From contig CP121314.1 of the NCBI GenBank assembly GCA_043557195.1, positions 3,038,001 through 3,102,000 on the forward strand: DNA of 64,000 bases, in the 5' to 3' direction. Shown here piece by piece: positions 7,668 to 15,811 of the stretch. The position numbers and the translations under genes are program-made. Position 1 is the stretch's first letter. The number at the start of each line of letters is the position of its first letter. Under the pieces are notes generated by a model that was not told where the DNA came from, ran no database searches, and saw nothing but the letters and a program-made list of their open reading frames with translations. This DNA is from Jejuia sp043557195. Lineage in GTDB: Bacteria > Bacteroidota > Bacteroidia > Flavobacteriales > Flavobacteriaceae.

Positions 7668-9320
7668 ATGTCTGAGAGTTACGTTCAAATAGATCCAAAA
7701 GACAATGTAATAGTGGCCATTACTCCCTTAAAAAAGGGATTAGTGGCTTCTATTGCTGGTAAAGAGGTTGTTTTAAAAGAAAACATCAAACAAAAACATA
7801 AATTCACTTTGCAAGACTTTGCAGTTGGTGATGAAATTTATATGTATGGTGTTTTAATTGGTAAAGCTATACAACCCATAAAAGAGGGATGTGCAATTAC
7901 TACCGAAAATGTAAAACATGCTTCGGCTGAGTTTCAAGAAACAAAAGAAGCTTATACTTGGACTGCTCCAGATATTTCAAATTTTAGAGGAAGAACCTTT
8001 AGCGGTTATCATCGTGAAGATGGAAAAGTTGGAACTGCCAATTATTGGTTGGTCATTCCATTAACGTTCTGTGAAAATCGAAATGTTGATGTTCTGGAAG
8101 GTGCACTTTCTGAAAAATTAGGTTATGAAACCAAAAAGGATTTTGCTGTTGATACTGATGCGTTAATTAAGCAATACAAATCTGGCGCTACAACCGACGA
8201 AATTTTGAGTACTCCTATTATTACAACCAAGGAGGAAATGTCTAAAAACAGGATATTTCCTAATGTGGATGGTATCAAGTTTTTAAAACACGATGGCGGT
8301 TGTGGTGGTATCCGTCAGGATTCTGAAGTACTTTGTAAATTGTTGGCTGGTTATATTGCAAACCCAAATGTAGCAGGTGCTACGGTGTTTAGTTTAGGTT
8401 GCCAAAATGCACAAATTAGTATGTTACAGGATGCAATTAATAGCATTGCACCTAACAATACAAAACCAGTTCATTATTTAGAACAACAAAGAAGCTCTAG
8501 TGAAAGAGCGTTAATAGAAGAAGCTGTAAAACATACCTTTTTAGGTTTAGTTGAAGCAAATAAAATAGAACGTAAACCAGCACCTTTAAGCAAGTTAGTT
8601 TTAGGTTTAGAATGTGGTGGATCAGATGGGTTTTCAGGAATTTCTGCAAACCCAGCTTTAGGATATGCTTCAGATTTATTGGTAGCACTTGGTGGTTCTC
8701 CAGTATTATCAGAATTTCCAGAATTAAATGGTGTAGAGCAAGAATTAATCAATCGTTGTGTTAGAGATGAAGATTCTAAAAAGTTCTACAACTTAATGCG
8801 TTCTTATTCTGCCGCTGCAGTTGCAGTTGGGTCTGGATTTGAAAATAATCCGTCTCCTGGAAATATAAAAGATGGTTTAATTACCGATGCTATGAAATCT
8901 GCTGGTGCCGCAAAAAAAGGAGGAACATCTCCTGTTGTTGCTGTTTTAGATTATACAGAACAAGTTACAAAACCAGGTTTAAATTTATTATGCACTCCAG
9001 GAAACGATGTAGAATCTACCACAGGTTTAGTAGGTTCTGGCTGTAATGTTGTGGTATTTACTACCGGTTTAGGTACGCCCACAGGAAATCCTGTAGCTCC
9101 TGTATTAAAAATGTCCAGTAATACCAATTTATATGAACGCATGAATGATATCATTGATATTAATGCGGGCACAGTAATAAGTGGTGAAGACACCATCTCT
9201 TCTATGGGAGAAAAAATTCTTGACCATATTATAAAAGTGGCTAGTGGAGAACTACCATCTAAAGCGGTATTACACGGAAATAACGATTTTATTCCTTGGA
9301 AACGAGGCGTTTCATTATAA
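7668..9320 (+). CDS. uxaA: Altronate dehydratase (UxaA family)
   Basis: Full-length fused UxaA of 550 residues: an N-terminal SAF domain (about 10-95) followed by the galactarate/altronate dehydratase body. Typical motifs are FSGYHREDGKVGTANYWLVIP, HDGGCGGIRQD, LGCQNAQ, LGLECGGSDGFSGISANPALG and NPVAPVLK. The Cys-rich motifs fit the metal-dependent active site. It removes water from D-altronate to give KDG. It lies 9 bp after kdgA and 9 bp before uxaB, so one transcript is likely. No uxaC occurs in the window, so altronate must come through tagaturonate made by another route, here attributed to the LgoD-like enzyme. Confidence 0.93.
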   Translation: MSESYVQIDPKDNVIVAITPLKKGLVASIAGKEVVLKENIKQKHKFTLQDFAVGDEIYMYGVLIGKAIQPIKEGCAITTENVKHASAEFQETKEAYTWTAPDISNFRGRTFSGYHREDGKVGTANYWLVIPLTFCENRNVDVLEGALSEKLGYETKKDFAVDTDALIKQYKSGATTDEILSTPIITTKEEMSKNRIFPNVDGIKFLKHDGGCGGIRQDSEVLCKLLAGYIANPNVAGATVFSLGCQNAQISMLQDAINSIAPNNTKPVHYLEQQRSSSERALIEEAVKHTFLGLVEANKIERKPAPLSKLVLGLECGGSDGFSGISANPALGYASDLLVALGGSPVLSEFPELNGVEQELINRCVRDEDSKKFYNLMRSYSAAAVAVGSGFENNPSPGNIKDGLITDAMKSAGAAKKGGTSPVVAVLDYTEQVTKPGLNLLCTPGNDVESTTGLVGSGCNVVVFTTGLGTPTGNPVAPVLKMSSNTNLYERMNDIIDINAGTVISGEDTISSMGEKILDHIIKVASGELPSKAVLHGNNDFIPWKRGVSL

Positions 9321-9329
9321 AAACTAAAC

Positions 9330-10757
9330 ATGAACTTACTAAACAGAACAAACACCCCAACCAACTTACATACTGAGCGCATCATACAATTTGGAGAAGG
9401 TAATTTTTTAAGAGCCTTTGCGAATTGGATGATTCATGAAATGAATAAACAAGCCAATTTTGATGGTGGTGTTGTAGCTATTCAACCAATTAATCAAGGC
9501 TTGATAAAAATGCTAAACGACCAAGATGGGTTGTACACGCTTTACCTAAATGGTATTAAAAATGGTGAAGCGATTAGCGAACACGAAATTATAGATTGTA
9601 TCCAACGCGGTATAAATCCTTATGAACACTATAGTGCGTATTTGGCTTTGGCGGATAATCCAGATTTGCGTTTCGTGATTTCAAATACTACTGAAGCTGG
9701 TATTGCTTATAATGAAAATGATAGACTGAACGATACACCACCAAACAGTTTTCCTGGAAAACTCACAGCACTTTTGCATAAAAGATTTCAATATTTTAAT
9801 GGTGCTTCTGATAAAGGGTTGATTATAATTCCTTGTGAATTAATTGATAGAAATGGTGATAATCTAAAACGCATCATTTTACAATATGCTGAAGATTGGA
9901 GCTTAGGCGATGAGTTTGTTGAGTGGATTAATGAAGATAATATTTTCTGTAATACACTTGTAGACAGAATTGTGCCAGGGTATCCAAGAGAAAAAATTGA
10001 TGCCATTACACAAGAGTTAGGATATAAAGATAATTTGGTTGTTGAAGGGGAGCAATTTCATTTATGGGTTATCGAAGGGCCAGAAACTGTAAAAGAAGAA
10101 ATTCCAGCTGAAGTTTGCGGATTGAATATTGTATTTACAGATAATATGGAGCCTTATAGAACGCGAAAAGTGCGAATTCTTAATGGTGCACATACTTCTT
10201 TAGTTCCTGTGGGGTATTTATACGGAATTGATAAAGTAAGAGAATCTTTAGAAGACCCTGTAGTTGGCAACTTTTTAAAAGAAGCTATTTTTGAAGAAAT
10301 TTGTCCTACTTTGGATTTGCCAGATGAAGAGTTAAAACAATTTTCAAATGATGTGATAGATCGCTTTAGAAACCCATATTTAGAGCATGCGTTGATTAGT
10401 ATTTCATTGAATTCAACTTCAAAATATAAAACGAGGGTATTGCCTTCAGTTTTAGAATACATCAAAAGAAAGAAAGCATTGCCAAAACGTTTATTATTCT
10501 CTCTAGCAGCATTAATAGCGTTTTATAAAGGTGAAAGAAACGGAGAAGCAATTCCTTTGAAAGATGATGCCTCTGCATTGGAGTTTTTCAAAGCACAATG
10601 GGCTACCAATAATGTTCCAGCTATAGTAAAAGCTACGCTTCAAAATACTGATTTTTGGGGTGAAGATTTAACAAAATATGATGGTCTTACGGAATTGGTA
10701 ACCAAATACTTGGAGAATATAGTCAATAAGGGAATAGAAACTGCAATTCCATCATAA
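9330..10757 (+). CDS. uxaB: Tagaturonate reductase (altronate oxidoreductase)
   Basis: Polyol-type long-chain dehydrogenase of 475 residues. The N-terminal nucleotide-binding segment is ERIIQFGEGNFLRAF, and the body carries IVPGYPRE, LWVIEGP and the substrate-site motif KVRILNGAHTSLVPVGYLYG with the catalytic Lys. This matches UxaB rather than fructuronate reductase UxuB. It reduces D-tagaturonate to D-altronate with NADH. Its place directly after uxaA, and the absence of uxuA, support the altronate rather than the mannonate branch. Together with the SDR and LgoD-like dehydrogenases the route has two oxidations and one reduction. Confidence 0.92.
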   Translation: MNLLNRTNTPTNLHTERIIQFGEGNFLRAFANWMIHEMNKQANFDGGVVAIQPINQGLIKMLNDQDGLYTLYLNGIKNGEAISEHEIIDCIQRGINPYEHYSAYLALADNPDLRFVISNTTEAGIAYNENDRLNDTPPNSFPGKLTALLHKRFQYFNGASDKGLIIIPCELIDRNGDNLKRIILQYAEDWSLGDEFVEWINEDNIFCNTLVDRIVPGYPREKIDAITQELGYKDNLVVEGEQFHLWVIEGPETVKEEIPAEVCGLNIVFTDNMEPYRTRKVRILNGAHTSLVPVGYLYGIDKVRESLEDPVVGNFLKEAIFEEICPTLDLPDEELKQFSNDVIDRFRNPYLEHALISISLNSTSKYKTRVLPSVLEYIKRKKALPKRLLFSLAALIAFYKGERNGEAIPLKDDASALEFFKAQWATNNVPAIVKATLQNTDFWGEDLTKYDGLTELVTKYLENIVNKGIETAIPS

Positions 10758-10797
10758 TTTGGTTAATTTAAGGGAAATGCCATCAAACCAAATTCTT

Positions 10798-12336
10798 ATG
10801 AAAACTTCAATTTTAAAGCTGTCGACAATTTTTTTACTCATTTTTACCATATCCTGTAAGCAAACTACAGAAGGTGAAATAACGGACGATTACCCTAAAG
10901 TTGAAGAACTAAAGTATTCTGAAGATTGGTCTTCATTAGGAAAACATAACGAATCTCCAGATTGGTTTAAGGAAGCTAAACTCGGTATCTATTTTCACTG
11001 GGGTTTATATTCTGTTCCTGCATATAATAATGAATGGTATCCGCGGAATATGCACTTGCCAGACCATAAGGTATATAAACATCACTTAGAAAAATACGGA
11101 CATCCTTCAGAATTTGGATACCATGATTTTGCGCCTATGTTTAAAGCTGAAAAATTTGATGCTGTGGCTTGGGCAAAACTTTTTAAAAATGCAGGAGCAA
11201 AATTTGCAGGACCGGTAGCGGAACATCACGATGGTTATGCTATGTGGGATAGTGAAATCACTCCATGGAATACTATGGATACGGGGCCAAAACGTGATAT
11301 TACTGGAGAACTTGAAAAAGCAATAAAAGGTGAAGGTTTGAAGTTTATTACGGCATTCCACCATGCAAAAAACTTGCAACGTGCAACAAAATTAGGTGAA
11401 GATGTTAGAATTAGTCATTTCCCTTATTTTGAGGGGATGCCACCAAGTTCTGATGATCCAGATTTACAATTAATGTACGGTAATATGCCTCATGAGAAAT
11501 GGTATAAAGAGGTTTGGTTGGGTAAAATGAAAGAGGTAATTGATAACTATCATCCAGATATTATTTGGTTTGATTATGTACTAGGGGATATTCCACAGGA
11601 ATATAGAAAAGAATTTGCAGCCTATTATTTAAATGAATCTGAAAAGAAGAATCAAGACGCTGTAATAGTTCGTAAACAACACGATTTACCTTTGAATATG
11701 AGTGTTGAAGATTTGGAGCAAGCCCGTAAAAACGAAATTGGTACAAAAACTTGGATGACTGATGCTACAATAAGCATGGGTAGTTGGTGTTATACTGAAG
11801 ATTTGGGTGTTAAACCTGCTGCTGATGTGCTTCATATGCTTATAGATATCGTAAGTAAAAATGGCATATTGTTGCTTAATGTTTCGCCTATGGCTAATGG
11901 CATAATTCCTCAAGATCAGCAAGACGGATTGTTAAAAATGGGGGATTGGTTAAAAAAATATGGTGAAGCTATTTATGGTACAGAAGCATGGTACACTTTT
12001 GGAGAAGGGCCTACTAAAGAACCTAAAGGGCATTTTAAAAACCACCAAGCTTTTATGAAGCTAAAGTATACCAATAAAGATGTAAGGTATACAACCAAAG
12101 ACTATAATATTTATGCCATAATTTTAGGTGAAGTTGAAGCAAACAAGAGTTTGTTATTCGAAGCATTTGCTAAAGATAGTATTCATGATATGACGTCTAT
12201 TGAAAAAGTGTCTTTTCTGGGTAGTGATGAAAAAATTGAATGGTCAATTTCAGAAGAAAAAGGACTTTCTGTAAAAGCACCTTCAAAAGTTATTGATGAA
12301 ATGGCGACTGTGGTTAAGATTACAATTTCACAATAG
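10798..12336 (+). CDS. GH29 alpha-L-fucosidase-like lipoprotein (possible alpha-L-galactosidase)
   Basis: Exported GH29 enzyme of 512 residues. The start is the ATG at 10798, which gives a clean lipoprotein signal (LSTIFLLIFTISC). The TTG at 10759 would put 13 extra residues before the signal. Landmarks are GIYFHWGLYSVPAYNNEWYP near the N-terminus, the substrate loop AEHHDGYAMWDS and the nucleophile segment D-I-I-W-F-D-Y with Asp259. GH29 releases alpha-L-fucose; the family also includes enzymes taking alpha-L-galactose, which differs only by a 6-hydroxyl. All the surrounding genes metabolise sugar acids reachable from L-galactose rather than L-fucose, so alpha-L-galactosidase activity is the inferred role. 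It ends 1 bp before the lactonase start. Confidence 0.85.
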   Translation: MKTSILKLSTIFLLIFTISCKQTTEGEITDDYPKVEELKYSEDWSSLGKHNESPDWFKEAKLGIYFHWGLYSVPAYNNEWYPRNMHLPDHKVYKHHLEKYGHPSEFGYHDFAPMFKAEKFDAVAWAKLFKNAGAKFAGPVAEHHDGYAMWDSEITPWNTMDTGPKRDITGELEKAIKGEGLKFITAFHHAKNLQRATKLGEDVRISHFPYFEGMPPSSDDPDLQLMYGNMPHEKWYKEVWLGKMKEVIDNYHPDIIWFDYVLGDIPQEYRKEFAAYYLNESEKKNQDAVIVRKQHDLPLNMSVEDLEQARKNEIGTKTWMTDATISMGSWCYTEDLGVKPAADVLHMLIDIVSKNGILLLNVSPMANGIIPQDQQDGLLKMGDWLKKYGEAIYGTEAWYTFGEGPTKEPKGHFKNHQAFMKLKYTNKDVRYTTKDYNIYAIILGEVEANKSLLFEAFAKDSIHDMTSIEKVSFLGSDEKIEWSISEEKGLSVKAPSKVIDEMATVVKITISQ

Positions 12337-12337
12337 A

Positions 12338-13165
12338 ATGGTAATAGATTCGCATCAACATTTTTGGAAATACGAGCCGGTAAAGCACGAATGGATTGAC
12401 GATAATATGTCCACAATCCGAAGAGATTTTTTGCCTTCGGATTTACAAAAAGTGTATAATGAAAATGGAATTGATGGTTGTGTTGCAGTACAAGCGGATC
12501 AAACTTTAAATGAAACTTATTTTTTAATTGAACTTTCTAACGACTATGATTTTATTAAAGGAGTTGTTGGGTGGGTCGATTTGCGACACGACGATATTGT
12601 ATCTGATTTAGAAAAGTACAGTGCTGTTGAGAAATTAAAAGGATTCCGGCATGTTGTTCAAGGAGAACCTGATCATAATTTTTTATTGCGCTCAAATTTT
12701 TTAAGAGGAATTTCAGCGTTAGAAGAATTCAATTATACATATGATATTTTAGTGTTTCCACATCAATTGGGAGCAGTTTTGGAGTTTGTAAAACACTTTC
12801 CTAATCAAAAATTTGTCATCGATCATATTGCCAAACCCTACATAAAAGATGGTTTCTATGAAGGATGGGCAGTATTGATGCAAGAAATTGCAAAACATGA
12901 AAATGTGTATTGTAAAATATCGGGAATGATTACGGAAGCTGATTATAACACCTGGACGCCCAAGCAGCTAAAGCCTTATATGAATTTAGTGCTGGAAGCT
13001 TTCGGAGCTAAAAGAGTAATGTTCGGTTCTGATTGGCCAGTATGTTTGGTAGCTGGAAATTATGAACAAGTAAAACAAATAGTAACAGATTTTATTTCTG
13101 AATTATCTCAAGATGAACAAAATAACATCATGGGGCAGAATGCAATTCAGTTTTATAATTTATAA
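12338..13165 (+). CDS. COG3618 amidohydrolase: L-fucono/L-galactono-1,5-lactonase
   Basis: Cytoplasmic amidohydrolase of 275 residues. The start is the ATG at 12338, giving MVIDSHQHFWKY with metal ligands His6 and His8. Downstream are FVIDHIAKP, the YCKISGM strand and FGSDWPV with the catalytic Asp232. This is the COG3618 pattern, whose characterised members open sugar lactones, including L-fucono-1,5-lactone and L-galactono-1,5-lactone. In the operon it sits between the GH29 gene (1 bp gap) and the SDR (12 bp gap), the place expected for hydrolysis of the SDR product. L-rhamnono-lactone is an alternative, but no rhamnose enzymes are nearby. Confidence 0.85.
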   Translation: MVIDSHQHFWKYEPVKHEWIDDNMSTIRRDFLPSDLQKVYNENGIDGCVAVQADQTLNETYFLIELSNDYDFIKGVVGWVDLRHDDIVSDLEKYSAVEKLKGFRHVVQGEPDHNFLLRSNFLRGISALEEFNYTYDILVFPHQLGAVLEFVKHFPNQKFVIDHIAKPYIKDGFYEGWAVLMQEIAKHENVYCKISGMITEADYNTWTPKQLKPYMNLVLEAFGAKRVMFGSDWPVCLVAGNYEQVKQIVTDFISELSQDEQNNIMGQNAIQFYNL

Positions 13166-13177
13166 TATTAAAAAATC

Positions 13178-13969
13178 ATGGATTTAGGATTAAAAGATAA
13201 AGTAGTTGTTGTAACTGGAGCTGCTGGTATTAAAGGAAGTATAGGGGAAACTATTGTACAACATTTAGCTGCAGAAGGTGCAATTCCTGTAATTGTTGAT
13301 AGAAATGCCAGAGGTTTTGGATATGCTGGAGAATTACAAAATAAAGGTATTGATAGTATTTTTATTCAAACTGATTTATCCGATTATAAGCAAATAGAGG
13401 CAGCAGCCAAAAAAATTGATGAAAAGTATGGTCGCGTAGATGCGCTAATTAATAATGTTGGTGTGAATGACGGTGCTGGTTTAGACGCTTCTATAGAAGA
13501 CTTTATGTATTCATTAAAACTGAATATGGTAAGCTTTTTTGCAATGACCAAATATTGCTTACCGATGATTAAAAAAGTAAAGGGCAACATTTTAAATATT
13601 GGCTCTAAAGTGGCACTTACTGGTCAGGGTGGAACATCTGGTTACGCAGCATCAAAAGGTGGTGTTTTTGGGTTAACGAGAGAATGGGCAGTAGATTTAA
13701 TTAAGGAAGGCATACGTTCTAACGCTATTGTAATTGCTGAAAGTTGGACACCAGCCTATGATAACTGGATTAAAACCTTAGACAATGGTGAGGAAAAACT
13801 AAAATCCATTGTTAAAAAGATACCTTTGGAAAATAGAATGACCACACCTGCTGAAATTGCAGACCAGTGCTTATTTACTATCTCAGAAAAATCTTCACAC
13901 ACCACCGGACAATTTATCACCGTTGATGGAGGTTATGTAAATTTGGACCGTTCTTTATTGACGGAATAG
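13178..13969 (+). CDS. SDR dehydrogenase: probable L-galactose/L-fucose 1-dehydrogenase
   Basis: Classical short-chain dehydrogenase of 263 residues. The cofactor motif VTGAAGIKGSIG contains an unusual insertion within the normal TGxxxGIG. Other landmarks are INNVG, the catalytic Ser in NIGSKVAL and the Tyr-Lys pair Y156-A-A-S-K160. Some SDRs oxidise C1 of L-fucose and L-galactose to the 1,5-lactone. Pairing with a COG3618 lactonase immediately upstream strongly suggests that reaction here. Without the neighbours the substrate could not be predicted. A 93-bp gap follows before the permease. Confidence 0.8.
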   Translation: MDLGLKDKVVVVTGAAGIKGSIGETIVQHLAAEGAIPVIVDRNARGFGYAGELQNKGIDSIFIQTDLSDYKQIEAAAKKIDEKYGRVDALINNVGVNDGAGLDASIEDFMYSLKLNMVSFFAMTKYCLPMIKKVKGNILNIGSKVALTGQGGTSGYAASKGGVFGLTREWAVDLIKEGIRSNAIVIAESWTPAYDNWIKTLDNGEEKLKSIVKKIPLENRMTTPAEIADQCLFTISEKSSHTTGQFITVDGGYVNLDRSLLTE

Positions 13970-14062
13970 AACCATATGTTACCCTATAAAAGACAAAATG
14001 AACACCTGTGTTTGTGATACCTTTTCTATTTTGCAGTAAATTAAACTAACCAAACGTAAAAT

Positions 14063-15391
14063 ATGAGTATATCAAAGAAAATACCTGTTGTTAGAAAAGA
14101 ATTATTATTCCCTTTTATAATAATCACTTCGTTGTTTGCACTATGGGGAATTGCCAATGATTTAACAAATCCAATGGTTTCTGCTTTCAAAAAAGTGATG
14201 CCTGAGTTATCCAATGTACAGGCGTCTTTAGTACAATTTGCATTCTATTTTGGGTATTTTTTCATGGCATTACCCGCTGCTTTGTTTATAAGAAAGTTCA
14301 GTTATAAATCAGGAATTATTCTTGGATTAACCTTGTATGCTTTAGGAGCATTTCTGTTTTACCCTGCTGCTGCAAATGAGGAATTCAATTACTTTTTAAT
14401 ATCGCTTTGGGTAATTACATGTGGGTTAGCTTTTTTAGAAACTACATCAAATCCGTTAATATTAGCTTTAGGAGATAGTGAAACGGCTACACAACGTTTA
14501 AATTTAGCTCAGGCTTTTAATCCTATAGGTTCTTTAACAGGAATGATAATTGCTCAAGTTTTCGTTATTGGCGCTTTACGTTCGGATGACTATACAGAAG
14601 AAGCTTATAATGCCTTAACGTCATCAGAATTGGCTGCAATTAGAGAAAACGACTTGGGAATTATTAGCGTACCCTACATTGCCTTGGGGGTTTTGGTCTT
14701 AGTTATAATGGGTATTATTATCGCTACAAAAATGCCAAAAACTGCTGAAGAGGATAAGATGTCTTTATCAGATTCATTTAAAAAGTTATTCGCAAACAGT
14801 AACTATTTACAAGGAGTTTTAAGTCAAGCCTTTTATGTAGGGGCACAAATTATGTGCTGGACTTTTATTTTTCAATATGTTGATAATCTTAATGAAACGA
14901 GTGGAACAGAATATACAGCAACGTATTTTAATATCGCTGCAATGATTTCATTTTTAGCAGGACGTTGGATTGGAACAGCACTAATGAAAAAAGTAAATCC
15001 ATCAAGGCTCTTAATGTTATTTGGAATTGGAGGCGTAATAATGTGTGCCGGCGCTATTTTGTTACCTGGTATTGCTGGATTATTATCTCTGGTTGGTATT
15101 TCTATATTTATGTCTATTATGTTTCCAACCATATACGGTATAGCACTTAAAGACATGGGGGATGAGGCAAAAATCGGTTCAGCAGGATTAGTTATGGCAA
15201 TTGTTGGTGGTGCCCTACTACCTATTGGGCAAGCTTCAATATTAGATTGGGGAGGTGATGGTTTTAACGATGTTAACGTTTTAGGTTTTATTCCTGAAGT
15301 TAATTTTTCATTTGTATTACCCCTAATTTGTTTGGCTTTTGTAGCTTTATATGGATACGTTAGCTACAAACGAAATTTAAAAAGCGCATGA
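14063..15391 (+). CDS. fucP: FucP-type L-fucose/L-galactose:H+ symporter (MFS)
   Basis: Inner-membrane major-facilitator protein of 442 residues with 12 predicted hydrophobic segments. It has FucP-type signatures: FALWGIANDLTNPMVSAFKK in TM1 (with the acidic residue conserved in FHS permeases), FYFGYFFMALPAALFIRKFSYKSGIILGL, and FLETTSNPLILALGDSETATQRLNLAQAFNPIGS. The family imports L-fucose, L-galactose, glucose or galactose with protons. Its stop overlaps the mutarotase start by 4 bp (ATGA), so the two are co-translated. The 93-bp upstream gap may carry a secondary promoter, but I could not identify one with confidence. Confidence 0.88.
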   Translation: MSISKKIPVVRKELLFPFIIITSLFALWGIANDLTNPMVSAFKKVMPELSNVQASLVQFAFYFGYFFMALPAALFIRKFSYKSGIILGLTLYALGAFLFYPAAANEEFNYFLISLWVITCGLAFLETTSNPLILALGDSETATQRLNLAQAFNPIGSLTGMIIAQVFVIGALRSDDYTEEAYNALTSSELAAIRENDLGIISVPYIALGVLVLVIMGIIIATKMPKTAEEDKMSLSDSFKKLFANSNYLQGVLSQAFYVGAQIMCWTFIFQYVDNLNETSGTEYTATYFNIAAMISFLAGRWIGTALMKKVNPSRLLMLFGIGGVIMCAGAILLPGIAGLLSLVGISIFMSIMFPTIYGIALKDMGDEAKIGSAGLVMAIVGGALLPIGQASILDWGGDGFNDVNVLGFIPEVNFSFVLPLICLAFVALYGYVSYKRNLKSA

Positions 15392-15732
15392 TAATAAAAC
15401 GATATTGCTACGCCTGCGATTTAAAAGATGATTCTAAGTTAATAGAAGAATACAAAGCATACCATGCTGAAGGAAAAGCGTGGCCGGAAATAACTAAAAG
15501 CATTAAGGATGCGGGTATTACTGATATGCAAATCTACCTTACGGGAAATCGTATGTTTATGATTATGGAAGTTGATGAAACTTTTAATCCTGCACGAAAA
15601 GCTGAGATGGATGCCAATAATCCAAAAGTGCAAGAATGGGAGGACTTAATGTGGGATTATCAGCAAGAATTACCATGGGCAGCAAAAGGTGAAAAATGGA
15701 TTCCATTGGAAAAGATTTTTCAATTAAAATAG
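15388..15732 (+). CDS. L-rhamnose/L-fucose mutarotase-like protein (RhaM family)
   Basis: Small cytoplasmic protein of 114 residues with the RhaM dimeric ferredoxin-like fold. Visible are the initial strand RYCYACDLKDD, helix EEYKAYHAEGKAWPEI with the catalytic Tyr/His region, GITDMQIYLTGNRMFMIMEVD and the C-terminal W-E-D-L-M segment. It interconverts anomers of a 6-deoxy- or L-sugar so that the dehydrogenase receives its preferred form. The 4-bp overlap with the permease ties it to uptake. Among L-sugars the context favours L-galactose or L-fucose over rhamnose. A strong terminator-like hairpin follows at 15758. Confidence 0.85.
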   Translation: MIIKRYCYACDLKDDSKLIEEYKAYHAEGKAWPEITKSIKDAGITDMQIYLTGNRMFMIMEVDETFNPARKAEMDANNPKVQEWEDLMWDYQQELPWAAKGEKWIPLEKIFQLK

Positions 15733-15757
15733 GTTAAAAAATATTCGATTATAGCAT

Positions 15758-15800
15758 AAAGCACTTATCTTAGAATGAATTTCTAAATAAGTGCTTTTTA
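15758..15800 (+). terminator. Terminator-like hairpin between the mutarotase and GH28 genes
   Basis: An 11-bp perfect stem (15758-15768 with 15787-15797) is extended by a 6-bp inner stem TTAGAA/TTCTAA after a one-base bulge, and followed by a T-run. It should end most transcripts of the catabolic operon. It lies only 12 bp before the GH28 ATG, leaving no space for a promoter downstream of it. Confidence 0.85.
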
Positions 15801-15811
15801 ATTTTAGAGTT

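Noticed and set aside
8951..9385. 144-codon minus-strand frame over the uxaA end
   Set aside because: It lies wholly antisense to strongly conserved UxaA/UxaB coding sequence and shows no family features.
4808..10757. D-galacturonate (UxaC) pathway as the role of the uxaA-uxaB genes
   Set aside because: No uronate isomerase is present and the flanking GH29, lactonase, C1 dehydrogenase and permease all point to an L-sugar entering through L-galactonate.
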